Of a stretch of DNA of 36,750 bases, positions 6,762-15,310 are shown piece by piece. Where the stretch lies: IMG/VR virus record IMGVR_UViG_3300009506_000108, positions 1-36,750 of that record, one strand, 5' to 3'. Position numbers and translations under genes: made by a program. Each line of letters starts with the position of its first letter. Within the stretch, counting starts at the first letter, position 1. The DNA is from a virus. The notes beneath the pieces were generated by a model. The model made no database searches. It saw nothing but the letters and a program-made list of their open reading frames with translations, and was not told where the DNA came from.

Positions 6762-7898
6762 TTACTCACCAGCGATTACACAACCGAACTGCGGGAGAGG
6801 AGCGCCAACACCACAAAGGATGTCATAGCTCCACCGAGTACGCTTGTGCTGGCGGGTGACCTCCAGCCTAAGAGCGAGCCCCGAAATGGGGTCCACAGCT
6901 GACTGGAAGGTACCGAGCCCCATCGGATCCGCACCGGCAAACGGCCGCGAAGCCAGAGCCAGCGCATCCCGGTGGAACAGGAAGTTCTGCCGATGCGACG
7001 CCTTCACCGTAACCGTCTCAGTAGACGACTTTGCGGTGATCAGGTTGGGAGCGACCGTAATGGCCGTCGTGGGAGCAGTACCAGTAGCGGTGAGAACAAC
7101 GTAGGTCTGAGTATCAGCCCCGGAGAACGTAATTTTATCCCCCGCAAGGATTGAACCCGTACCACCAGTCAGGTTGACAGTTGCCTGACCAGCCGCGTTC
7201 GTACCAGTCGTAGTGCCAACGTTCGTCCAGGTGCCAGCCGTATGGCGAGTGAGATTCTGATCCATGAACCAGAATGCACCCATCTTCTCACCAATTTCAT
7301 TACGGATGATACCGGCCGTATCACCACGGTAAGAAGTATCCTGGAACGCCCGCAGACCCATAGCATTAGCCTTCGCCCTCGAACTCATCGCCACAAAGCG
7401 ATTATCCGAAGGAGCAAGCCAATCGTTGAGCTGCGCATCCGCGTCGAGGAACTCGCTGAGATCGTTGGCAAACGGAGTAACACCAGCGACTCCAGCATAG
7501 TTGTAGAACTGAGCTTCAGCCTTAGCGATCAACAGGCCATCCACCTTGTTCGCCAGAGACTTAATCGCCTCAGAAGCCTGCATCGGAAGAATACCAGCAC
7601 GGGCTTCCAGGAGATCCTTATCTGACATGAAGAAGGGGGCCTCCCACCACTGGTCCAGAGCGATCGAAACCTTGGTGGGCGTCACGCCAGAGTCATCCGG
7701 CGGAACGTAGGAAGGAGTAACCTGCTGAGCAGTGATCGCCGAAGGGATGGGAACATCAATAGACGATCCCTTTTCTCCGGCGATTGTCTCATAACCGCGA
7801 TTGACATATCGCGGCATGATAGCCATCTGGCGCAGGGCGAGCATCCCCTGAGCCAGAAGCTGTGGAATTACATTGGTAAGGGTATTCGTATTTGCCAC
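6762..7898 (-). CDS. Major capsid protein, P22 coat-like
   Basis: 378 aa from a GTG start with a very strong AAGGAGG eight bases upstream, as expected for an abundant virion protein. The N-terminal half has the P22 gp5 family pattern: 'RYVNRGYETIAGEKGSSIDV', 'IPSAITAQQVTPSY', 'VSIALDQWWEAPFFMSDKD'. Residues about 228-300 form a Thr/Gly-rich insertion (TNVGTTTGTNAAGQ...) in the place of the P22 insertion domain. The C-terminus 'RTRWSYDILCGVGAPLPQFG' is also typical. The scaffold gene is directly upstream. The function is assembly of the icosahedral shell. Confidence 0.88.
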   Translation of the reverse strand: MANTNTLTNVIPQLLAQGMLALRQMAIMPRYVNRGYETIAGEKGSSIDVPIPSAITAQQVTPSYVPPDDSGVTPTKVSIALDQWWEAPFFMSDKDLLEARAGILPMQASEAIKSLANKVDGLLIAKAEAQFYNYAGVAGVTPFANDLSEFLDADAQLNDWLAPSDNRFVAMSSRAKANAMGLRAFQDTSYRGDTAGIIRNEIGEKMGAFWFMDQNLTRHTAGTWTNVGTTTGTNAAGQATVNLTGGTGSILAGDKITFSGADTQTYVVLTATGTAPTTAITVAPNLITAKSSTETVTVKASHRQNFLFHRDALALASRPFAGADPMGLGTFQSAVDPISGLALRLEVTRQHKRTRWSYDILCGVGAPLPQFGCVIAGE

Positions 7899-7951
7899 GT
7901 TAGGACCTCCTTAAGGTAACTCTTAATTCGGCCCTAACGGGGCATCGCCTC

Positions 7952-7968
7952 GAACCCCTCGGGGGTTC
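7952..7968. other. Hairpin in the leader of the coat gene
   Basis: GAACCCC-TCG-GGGGTTC lies in the 109-bp gap between scaffold and coat genes. It has no T-run. I see no promoter matching the local consensus in this gap, so the hairpin may be a processing or stability element for the coat message. Confidence 0.4.
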
Positions 7969-8007
7969 TGCGCAATCGTGGATTCTGCGCCCACGCACGC
8001 ATTAGAA

Positions 8008-8772
8008 CTAGGGTTGGACTACTGTCTCTCCCTTTGCGATGGATTCAAGATTCTTACCGAATTCTACTGGATCACTTGAGATAACCTTAGTGACCACTGG
8101 GCCAGCACCCGGACCAGATCCAGGAGCGCCACCACCCTTTGAAGTCTTGAAGAGGAACGGAGCATCCTTACGAAGACCTTCCGCCCACTCTTCCATTCCT
8201 AACTCTTCAGTTACATTAGTTTTTGAGAAGATTGGAGTATCATTTCCATTACGAGCAACAACCTTACCATCAACATTCTTGAAAATCTTTAATCCGCGAT
8301 GAATAAAGTCTTCCATCGCACGATCATCAACTTCTGCCTTAACACCAATTTCTCGAATAGAACTTTCTAGATTCTTCTGAATAACGAGAGCCTGTGCAGC
8401 CTTCTCAGATTCCTCACGAATACGAAGTTGTTCCTTTAGAGGTTCAACAGCTTCTTTAACAGCTTTAAGAATCTGTTCAGCAACGCTATCTTTGCTAGTC
8501 ACGCCAGCCTTCTCGAGTTCAGCAATCTTAGCCTTTAACTTACCATGTTCAACAGGATCGATATCCTTGAACTTATCTAACTGCCCAGTAAGATCAGTAA
8601 CCTTACCATTTAAAGTTCGGTTATTATCTCGAAATTCAACCAACTTTGTATTAGCCTCTGTGACCAAGGGGTGTTCACCTTCCAACTTAAGAACAAACAC
8701 CCCATTTTTCTCTTCGTACTCGCCACGAAGCGCCTCGGCCACATCGTCTAATTTTTGAATCACGGCCCTCAT
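8008..8772 (-). CDS. Capsid scaffolding protein
   Basis: 254 aa, highly charged and predicted helical. A long coiled region spans roughly residues 40-145 (e.g. 'LTGQLDKFKDIDPVEHGKLK'). Near residue 215 there is a flexible 'KGGGAPGSGPGAGP' linker, and a short C-terminal helix ends QP. This composition and the location between portal and coat genes are standard for phage scaffolds, which nucleate procapsid assembly and then leave or are degraded. GAGGG precedes the ATG, and a sigma-70-like promoter lies just upstream at 8789-8817, so head genes may get an extra boost. Confidence 0.75.
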   Translation of the reverse strand: MRAVIQKLDDVAEALRGEYEEKNGVFVLKLEGEHPLVTEANTKLVEFRDNNRTLNGKVTDLTGQLDKFKDIDPVEHGKLKAKIAELEKAGVTSKDSVAEQILKAVKEAVEPLKEQLRIREESEKAAQALVIQKNLESSIREIGVKAEVDDRAMEDFIHRGLKIFKNVDGKVVARNGNDTPIFSKTNVTEELGMEEWAEGLRKDAPFLFKTSKGGGAPGSGPGAGPVVTKVISSDPVEFGKNLESIAKGETVVQP

Positions 8773-8788
8773 ATAACACCCTCAGTGT

Positions 8789-8817
8789 AGGTTAGCACAA
8801 ATTAACGGTAAACGCAA
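8789..8817 (-). promoter_or_regulatory. Promoter for scaffold and coat genes
   Basis: TTGCGT, 17-bp spacer ending GTGC, TAACCT, read on the minus strand. It matches the window-wide TTGCAA-17-TATAAT design with two changes in each box. It lies in the only large gap between portal and scaffold genes. Confidence 0.5.
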
Positions 8818-8871
8818 GGACTAGTTAAGTCAAACTATAAGACATTGTAAGTTTTAAACCTCCTTCTTAGA

Positions 8872-10308
8872 TTACGTTTGGGCTAATTTTTCGTTTGGCC
8901 CAAGTTTAGCCGCAGATGCCAATGGAGCGATTCCAAGAATTGGCGGCTGAGACTGGATGTCCTTAATCTCCTCCTCATCCGAAATACCCTCACGCATCCA
9001 ACCAGCCCCGGAGAGCCGAGCGTAGAAGGTTTTGTACGAAATAGAATTGGACTGTAAAGCCAAAAGCATTGCACGTAATTCGTCAGCCGAAATTGTCTGA
9101 TCAAAGAACGTTTTGTTAAGCTCAACATTCTCTGGCATATCTGTGACAAGATTCTTACTATTTAACCACCAACCATGAACTTTCAAAGCCCATGTGAGTT
9201 GCTGTTCAACAATCTGTGCCAATGTTCTTAACGTCGCAAAATCTGAACTATGACGCATACTAACAGAAAGTGCTGTTTCTGCATATCGAGGTGGTTCCTG
9301 AAGGAGGCGGGCTCCAAGAGAAGCCATCATCTTCTGCATCTCGTCCATATCTGTACGAATAGCACCTAATCCTCTACCAGTAAACTCTAGCATACCAGCG
9401 CGGCCATTCACATCTAATGCCCACGCTGTTCCACTTCCAATCTTAAGAGGTTTATTCTTATCACCAGTATAACCAGATACCCATGGAGTGGGTAAAGCAG
9501 TCATATGTAAACCGTGCTTTAAATCAGCAGACGCACGGTAATGACTTAGATTGACATCTACAAGATCTAACAGCGGTGGAGCATTGACCGCCCACGGTAA
9601 TGCAAATGGAATGAAATTTAAGGCTCTTCCTCGTCGCTCAGGAATCATTACATCACCAGGAACATATTCATCAGCATCAGAACCATTACCTCCTTTACGG
9701 CGATAAATCTGCTGAGAATAAATACCATCTGATGATAATCGTAAAACACGATACTGAGTGACAATTTTAGCAATAAATTCATCTTTAGGGTCAATATCTT
9801 CACTAGTTTCCCGTAAAACCACCAGACTTAATTCCTGGTCACCACCCATCTTCTTGAAACGCCAATTAATAATATCTTCAGCTCGATATCCTGCCCAATA
9901 TGGTCGAGGTTCCACAGCTTCCTCAGTTGCCATATCGACCAGAATACCGTATCGTCCAGTCGTTAAATACTCTTTAGTAGTTTTCAATGCAAACATATCT
10001 AAAGGCTCACCTGTTAAAGTGATATCTTTAGCATGTTCAGTTACATCAGCACTTGGGGTTTCTACTGAAGGTGCTTTTTGGAAAATTCCACCTGACAAAC
10101 CAGCTACAGTTCGTCCAGTAGCATTATAAAATAATGCTCGCTTAATATAAGCATCATATTTAGTAACATCTTCCTTATGACTATCCAGTGCAGGAAGATA
10201 TAAGACACCTTTCGCCTTCACAGCATCAGTACCGGCTACAACATCACGACAACGCATCCACTGAGGTGCTAACTGTTTATACGTAGCGTGAGGGTCCATG
10301 ACAGGCAT
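8872..10308 (-). CDS. Portal protein, DUF4055-like
   Basis: 478 aa. The N-terminal third has the DUF4055 pattern: 'QWMRCRDVVAGTDAVKAKG', 'YLPALDSH', 'YDAYIKRALFYNATGRTVAG' and 'LSGGIFQKAP'. This family takes the portal position in many phages with P22-like coat proteins. The middle ('INWRFKKMGGDQELSLVVLRE') and the long helix near residues 320-400 fit a portal wing/stem arrangement. It follows the large terminase by 3 bp. The portal dodecamer is the DNA entry channel and motor docking site. Confidence 0.82.
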   Translation of the reverse strand: MPVMDPHATYKQLAPQWMRCRDVVAGTDAVKAKGVLYLPALDSHKEDVTKYDAYIKRALFYNATGRTVAGLSGGIFQKAPSVETPSADVTEHAKDITLTGEPLDMFALKTTKEYLTTGRYGILVDMATEEAVEPRPYWAGYRAEDIINWRFKKMGGDQELSLVVLRETSEDIDPKDEFIAKIVTQYRVLRLSSDGIYSQQIYRRKGGNGSDADEYVPGDVMIPERRGRALNFIPFALPWAVNAPPLLDLVDVNLSHYRASADLKHGLHMTALPTPWVSGYTGDKNKPLKIGSGTAWALDVNGRAGMLEFTGRGLGAIRTDMDEMQKMMASLGARLLQEPPRYAETALSVSMRHSSDFATLRTLAQIVEQQLTWALKVHGWWLNSKNLVTDMPENVELNKTFFDQTISADELRAMLLALQSNSISYKTFYARLSGAGWMREGISDEEEIKDIQSQPPILGIAPLASAAKLGPNEKLAQT

Positions 10309-10311
10309 AAA

Positions 10312-11835
10312 TTATCCCCATTGTATCTGCATTTCTTGAACTGCAAATGTGAATCGCTCTGGAGCTGCTGCGAGCATTAAAGCTTCAGCTTTATTAGGTG
10401 ATGGAATAGTTTTTCCATTTGCATCTTTTCTTTTATCTGCAATCTTTAATTTACCATTACTACGACGTTCATAACGAATAGATAATAATTCAGCCGCTAA
10501 ATCATCATCATCTGAATCAATATCAATCAACCCACGTTCAAATAAATCTCGGACATTCCACCACAACTCAGCTTTTAAGTTCAAAAATCTTTCATCAGAA
10601 GATTGATCATCTTCTGTAGCTCCTTCACCAACATTAATCCCTATAAAGGGTTTACCAAGCTCCATACCACGATTAACAACACCCCATCCAATCCCAATCT
10701 TATCAATCTTTACACATGAAGCTTTCGTAATCCTTAAATCTTCGATTATTTTACCACACTGAGACATTGTGTCTGGATCATTATCAGAACGAATAATCCT
10801 AAACACATACCCACGTCGTTGACATACTTCTGAATTATCACCACCAGCGCCAATATCAGCACCTAACTCATTTGGCCCATCTTTTATAGTAGAAGATAAA
10901 TCACGTAATTGAGCGCCTTTAATCCACGAAATAGGAATAAGCCCATTTTCTGTAGTTTTCTCAGGAAATTCTCCTAAAATCTTTGACATCCATAAAGGAT
11001 TAACATTTCGATCATTTTTAGCATCTATACCTTCTGGTGGAACACAAGCACCGCCATCAGGAGTCCATCTCCAATGAGGAGCCCATTTTCTACGCTTTTC
11101 TTCTACATACACCTTTCCAATAAGTTGTTTTGCAACAGTTTTTGGAATATCTTCCCCTGTAAAATTAGGGCTCTCAAAAGCAGATATATGAATTACTTTC
11201 CAACCAGATCCAGGTTTAGATGCTTCGTAAAATTCACCTTCTGGGTCATCAGGGTTACCAATCATTACAATTTTAGAATCATCATTTGCAATTAAAGATT
11301 CTGCAGCTTCATGTAACGGTCCTCGAACACCATTAGCTTCATCAATTAACATTAATACACGAGGTGCATGGATACCCTGAAACGCTGCCGGATCGTAATC
11401 GTCAGGTTTACGACCAAAAGCTACTAATTCTTCTTTCCCATTAACCGTCATGTACCATTCAGTCTGGTTTACACGACCAGCTAACCGCCCTCGCATAAAA
11501 GCTCGACCAATCTCTTTCCACAAAATAGCCTTAATCTGTGGATTCGAGGGAGCAGTAGTGACTACAAAGGCAGAACCAGCGGGCCAAGCGTCTAACCACC
11601 ATGCTGCGATACGTCCAGCAAGCCACGATTTTCCAACTTCGTGACATGAAACAATAGCAACACGACGATAAGCTTCAACAGCGCGAAGAATTTCCTTCTG
11701 TTTAGACCACACAAACTCCTTCAAACGCTCTTCAACCCACTGTTCAGGTCGTTCCTGCCAGTTACGACGTTGTAGTTCCGCTTCAATAGCCGCTAAAGCA
11801 GCTATCGGATCGGCAACTTGGAGTTCAGAGCTCAT
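10312..11835 (-). CDS. terL: Terminase large subunit
   Basis: 507 aa. The ATPase domain shows Walker A 'CHEVGKSW' (about residues 64-71), Walker B 'LMLIDEA' (161-167) and a coupling motif 'IVMIGNPDDPEGEF' (about 193-206). The RNase H-like nuclease begins 'LGADIGAGGDNSEV' near residue 328, with a second acidic segment 'SCVKIDKIGIGWG' and a late acidic cluster 'DIDSDDDD'. The ATG overlaps the stop of the upstream gene (ATGA). It pumps and cuts DNA during packaging. It is unusually far (about 7 kb) from the likely small subunit, with tail-fibre genes between them. Confidence 0.93.
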   Translation of the reverse strand: MSSELQVADPIAALAAIEAELQRRNWQERPEQWVEERLKEFVWSKQKEILRAVEAYRRVAIVSCHEVGKSWLAGRIAAWWLDAWPAGSAFVVTTAPSNPQIKAILWKEIGRAFMRGRLAGRVNQTEWYMTVNGKEELVAFGRKPDDYDPAAFQGIHAPRVLMLIDEANGVRGPLHEAAESLIANDDSKIVMIGNPDDPEGEFYEASKPGSGWKVIHISAFESPNFTGEDIPKTVAKQLIGKVYVEEKRRKWAPHWRWTPDGGACVPPEGIDAKNDRNVNPLWMSKILGEFPEKTTENGLIPISWIKGAQLRDLSSTIKDGPNELGADIGAGGDNSEVCQRRGYVFRIIRSDNDPDTMSQCGKIIEDLRITKASCVKIDKIGIGWGVVNRGMELGKPFIGINVGEGATEDDQSSDERFLNLKAELWWNVRDLFERGLIDIDSDDDDLAAELLSIRYERRSNGKLKIADKRKDANGKTIPSPNKAEALMLAAAPERFTFAVQEMQIQWG

Positions 11836-12176
11836 GCTTGATAAACCGCCACCTGCTCGGCTTCCCCATTAGGAAAATATACTACTTTTCCAAATCCATC
11901 AACAACTTTCCATCTTAATTGGTAAATCTGTTTCACTGTTACCCCGGCAGTCCATGTAAAATCAGTATCTACAGGGGAGTAACTAACCTGACCACGATTA
12001 GTAACCTGGTCTGGGTCTACTGTGACAGTCCCACCTGCTTCAGTAGTTGTATCATTCCATTTATGGAGTATTAATGTAACAGTCATACCAGATAAATCAA
12101 CAGTGGCACCATCAATTTTAAGTGTAAATGGCCCTAATACTCCAGTCCAACCAGCAGCTACTGATAGTAAAGCCAT
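11832..12176 (-). CDS. BppU-like N-terminal domain protein, 114 aa
   Basis: The sequence 'LKIDGATVDLSGMTVTLILHKW' followed by 'RGQVSYSPVDTDFTWTAGVTVKQIYQLRWKVVDGFGKVVYFPNGE' resembles the immunoglobulin-like N-terminal domain of upper baseplate protein BppU and related phage fibre anchors. It sits between the repeat fibre gene and the large terminase, overlapping the latter by 4 bp. AGGAA precedes the ATG. I infer a small baseplate or fibre-attachment protein. Confidence 0.55.
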   Translation of the reverse strand: MALLSVAAGWTGVLGPFTLKIDGATVDLSGMTVTLILHKWNDTTTEAGGTVTVDPDQVTNRGQVSYSPVDTDFTWTAGVTVKQIYQLRWKVVDGFGKVVYFPNGEAEQVAVYQA

Positions 12177-12178
12177 AT

Positions 12179-15067
12179 CTATTCCTCGAATATAACGGTT
12201 CGAATAGGTTCATCAACCGTTACTGTGTAAACAAATTCTGTGAAACTTAAACTGTAATTCTTTTCTGTGTACTCAACAGTTGTGTGATTAATATTTTCAG
12301 GTAAAGCCCCAAAGATTAACACAAATCCAAGAATACCGTCACTCTGAACACCTGTTAAGCCTACAGTTCCATCATTAGTCTTACCAACAGAACCAACAGC
12401 TGAGAGAGCTCCGATTCCTACTAAGGTTAAAGAACGTGGAGCCGCAATTGAGCCTAAACTTACGACTACTTCGCTACCATTTAATATATGCCCGCGTGTA
12501 ACAAATAGATTATCAATATCACCGACTATTTCAACTCCGGAAATTTGCTTAATTCGATCGATTAATACTGAGCCAGTGGCGCTGGTTACTTCTTGACCAG
12601 TAAGTTCAAATTCTCGTAAAAATCCTACTGATCCAATAGCACTAGTTGTTCCAACTCCTGTAAGCCCTAGTGTTTGATCAGCACTTGGGGAAACAGTTCC
12701 GACTGCTGTAGCAGCTGAAACACCTGAAAGGCTTGCGCTCCCTTCTGCACTAGCTCCAACCGACCCTGTAGCAGCAGTTCCTTGAACACCTGTAATAGCA
12801 ACTATTCTAGAAGTAGTTACTGATTCAATAGCAGAAGCGGCTTCTATCCCTGTAGCAGCTTTATTAGTCGAGGGTGTAACTGAACCCTCTGCGGAAGTAG
12901 CTTCTACTCCAGTTAAAGCATCTTGGACATCAGCCCCAGCACTAACTGATCCAACAGCACTAGTAGCCCCATCCCCTGATAATGATTTAGAAGTGGATGG
13001 AGAAAGTGTTCCTATTCCGATAGTAGATTCAATTCCTGTTAAAGCAACCTGAACATCAGCACCGGCACTAACATTTCCTTCAGCACTAGTGGCTTCACTA
13101 CCTGTAAGAGCTTTTGAAGTCGCTACTCCTAAATCATCAACTGCGCTAGTTACTTCAATCCCCGTTAGAGCTTCCTGAACATCTGCTCCAGCAGTTACAT
13201 CCCCTACAGCACTAGTCGCGCCAGTTCCGGTTACAGCTTTAGAAATAGATGGTATTACACTTCCAACAGCACTAGCTCCAGAAACTCCAGTTAAGGTGGC
13301 ACCTCCGGGGACAACCACCCCAACTGAACCGATTGCACTAGTTCCTTGAACCCCTATTATATCAATATTAGTGTCAGGTGTTACATCATCAACTGCTGAA
13401 GCAGCTACAAACCCACTTATATCCTGAGAAATTCCAGGAGTAGAAGATTCAACCGCACTTGTTCCTTGGACACCACTAACAGCCCTCAAAATAGAAGGTG
13501 TTAAGGCCCCAACTCCACTAGTTCCTTGTACTCCTGTTAATGGTTGAGTTAATCCTGGAACAGAAACTGTTCCAACTGCGGTGGTAGCTGCTTCACCTGT
13601 AAGTATTTTAGATGTAGATGGCGCTACATCATCTACAGCACTAGTGCCTTCTTCACCAGAAAGTGGTTTGGATGTGGATACTCCAACATCTCCTATCGCA
13701 CTAGTTCCTTCAACTCCAGTTAAAGCAGCTTGAACATCAGCACCGGCACTAATCGAACCAACCGCACTAGTAGTTTCTTCACCGGTAATAGCTTTAGTAA
13801 TTGATGGAGCTACATCATCTACAGCACTAGTAGTTGCTTCTCCTGTAAGAGCTTTAGATATTGATTGTATTACATCATCTACAGCACTAGTAGCTTCCTC
13901 TCCAGAAATAGCTTTAGAAATCGAAGGAGTAACTGTTCCAACACCAGTTGTTCCAACAACACCGTGTAAAGCAGTTCCTAAATGAGAAGCAATAGCTTCA
14001 ACACCGGTAACCCAAACTGTAGTTGATGGATCTACAGCTTCTATCGCACTAGTTCCAGCAACTCCTGTTAAAGTTTCTTCAACATCCGCGCTAGCACCAA
14101 CTGAACCGACTGCACTAGTGCCTTCTTCACCTGTAATAGCTTTCGAAATTGATAAAGTTATATCTTCAATCGCACTTGTAGCTTCAACACCTGTAATGGC
14201 AACAGAAATTATAGAGGTAATCGATTCAATAGCACTTGTTGAACCTATTCCTGTAAGAGCTTCTTCAGCTCCACCTTCAACAGTTACACTTTCAACGGCA
14301 CTGGTCGCTACTTCTCCAGTAATAGGTACAGTAATCGAGTGGGTAACACTCTCAATAGCTGAAGTTGCTACTTCTCCAGAGATTGCTTTCGAAACACCGA
14401 CTGAAGCAATATCTTGAATTGCTGCTGTAGCTGCTACTCCAGTTAATGCAACAGCGACCGCTACTCCAAGAATTCCCCGTGCTGAGGTTCCAAGTACCGT
14501 TGTCAGAGGTTCAGACACTGATCCAGGAGTATACTGGACCGTAACAACAACCCAATCTTGTCGGAGTGAGACTACAGCTGACCCACTATTACCTGTACGT
14601 GGAGATCCTGTTAATCGTAACCGAATTGACGTATTTGACGCATCCGTCAATCCGGTAATAGCAGTTCCAGATTGTGTAGCCCAACTAGTTGTTGATGAAA
14701 ATGCTTGTGCAGACGAAAATGTCCCGCGTAATACTCCAGTTCCATCACGAAGATCAGCTGGCCCAGATTCGTTACTGGTACCAGTGTCCCATTCTGCACA
14801 CTTCCAATCGTAATTTAGATTGACTTCAGTAACAGTCGCGCCCGCCGGGACATTCAGATCCTCCCACGTCCCTGCCCACTCCCAATACGATCCGGCCGAG
14901 TTGTCGTTCTTCCCGGCCGAGCGCATCTGCATGACACCAGTGCCAGCGTTGGTGTCATTCGGGCTATCCTCGGTGGTATCTCGAGTCCCAGCGGCGGATC
15001 CAGAGGGTGTGAACGCCCAACTCTCTAAAGTGGAATTAAACGAGAAAGAGCGAGAGGCTTCAGCCAC
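12179..15067 (-). CDS. Long repeat-rich tail fibre / receptor-binding protein
   Basis: About 962 aa. I take the GTG at 15067 because it has GAGGAGG upstream; a TTG at 15085 is the alternative. Residues 1-190 look like a beta-sandwich with Trp-rich strands (SWAFTPSGSA, WEWAGTWEDLNVPAG). After 'LTTVLGTSARG' there follow about 35 tandem units of 20-22 residues of the form LTGvxaTSAvgsVxpSisK. They end with a unique C-terminus 'NHTTVEYTEKNYSLSF'. The late repeats are more degenerate. Such repeats form extended beta fibres. The neighbouring 417-aa product ends in the same 'LTTxLGTSAxG' junction. Unequal crossing-over between units may vary fibre length. Confidence 0.7.
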   Translation of the reverse strand: MAEASRSFSFNSTLESWAFTPSGSAAGTRDTTEDSPNDTNAGTGVMQMRSAGKNDNSAGSYWEWAGTWEDLNVPAGATVTEVNLNYDWKCAEWDTGTSNESGPADLRDGTGVLRGTFSSAQAFSSTTSWATQSGTAITGLTDASNTSIRLRLTGSPRTGNSGSAVVSLRQDWVVVTVQYTPGSVSEPLTTVLGTSARGILGVAVAVALTGVAATAAIQDIASVGVSKAISGEVATSAIESVTHSITVPITGEVATSAVESVTVEGGAEEALTGIGSTSAIESITSIISVAITGVEATSAIEDITLSISKAITGEEGTSAVGSVGASADVEETLTGVAGTSAIEAVDPSTTVWVTGVEAIASHLGTALHGVVGTTGVGTVTPSISKAISGEEATSAVDDVIQSISKALTGEATTSAVDDVAPSITKAITGEETTSAVGSISAGADVQAALTGVEGTSAIGDVGVSTSKPLSGEEGTSAVDDVAPSTSKILTGEAATTAVGTVSVPGLTQPLTGVQGTSGVGALTPSILRAVSGVQGTSAVESSTPGISQDISGFVAASAVDDVTPDTNIDIIGVQGTSAIGSVGVVVPGGATLTGVSGASAVGSVIPSISKAVTGTGATSAVGDVTAGADVQEALTGIEVTSAVDDLGVATSKALTGSEATSAEGNVSAGADVQVALTGIESTIGIGTLSPSTSKSLSGDGATSAVGSVSAGADVQDALTGVEATSAEGSVTPSTNKAATGIEAASAIESVTTSRIVAITGVQGTAATGSVGASAEGSASLSGVSAATAVGTVSPSADQTLGLTGVGTTSAIGSVGFLREFELTGQEVTSATGSVLIDRIKQISGVEIVGDIDNLFVTRGHILNGSEVVVSLGSIAAPRSLTLVGIGALSAVGSVGKTNDGTVGLTGVQSDGILGFVLIFGALPENINHTTVEYTEKNYSLSFTEFVYTVTVDEPIRTVIFEE

Positions 15068-15308
15068 GTTCTCCTCCTCGCCCAATTGCTAGAAGAGCTG
15101 CGTCGTTTGAATACTGTGGGTTCACACCAAAACTGAGGATGACAAATCCAAGATGTAAGTCAACATACGGGCCATATCGCATACCCGTATCCCCTCGACG
15201 ACGCGCCCGCCAGTCCACATGAATTCCAAGCGACAGCCAACCATTCAGCTGCCATTGGATCATCCACCATGATCCACTCCGGATATTCCATGCAGACATA
15301 TTTGACAT
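15060..15308 (-). CDS. Small conserved-type phage protein, 82 aa
   Basis: Starts MSNMSAWNIRSGSWW with GGGGG upstream. The frame is open further upstream but that part is a shadow of the 417-aa gene. The core 'SLGIHVDWRARRRGDTGMRYGPYVDLHLGFVILSFGVNP' has alternating aromatic and hydrophobic residues and looks like two beta strands. I recall similar small proteins from other phages, but with no known function. It overlaps the fibre gene start by 8 bp. Confidence 0.6.
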   Translation of the reverse strand: MSNMSAWNIRSGSWWMIQWQLNGWLSLGIHVDWRARRRGDTGMRYGPYVDLHLGFVILSFGVNPQYSNDAALLAIGRGGERG

Positions 15309-15310
15309 AC

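Noticed and set aside
7952-7990. tRNA-like GGTTCGAGGC text in the coat gene leader
   Set aside because: Only a T-arm-like hairpin; no acceptor, D or anticodon arms.
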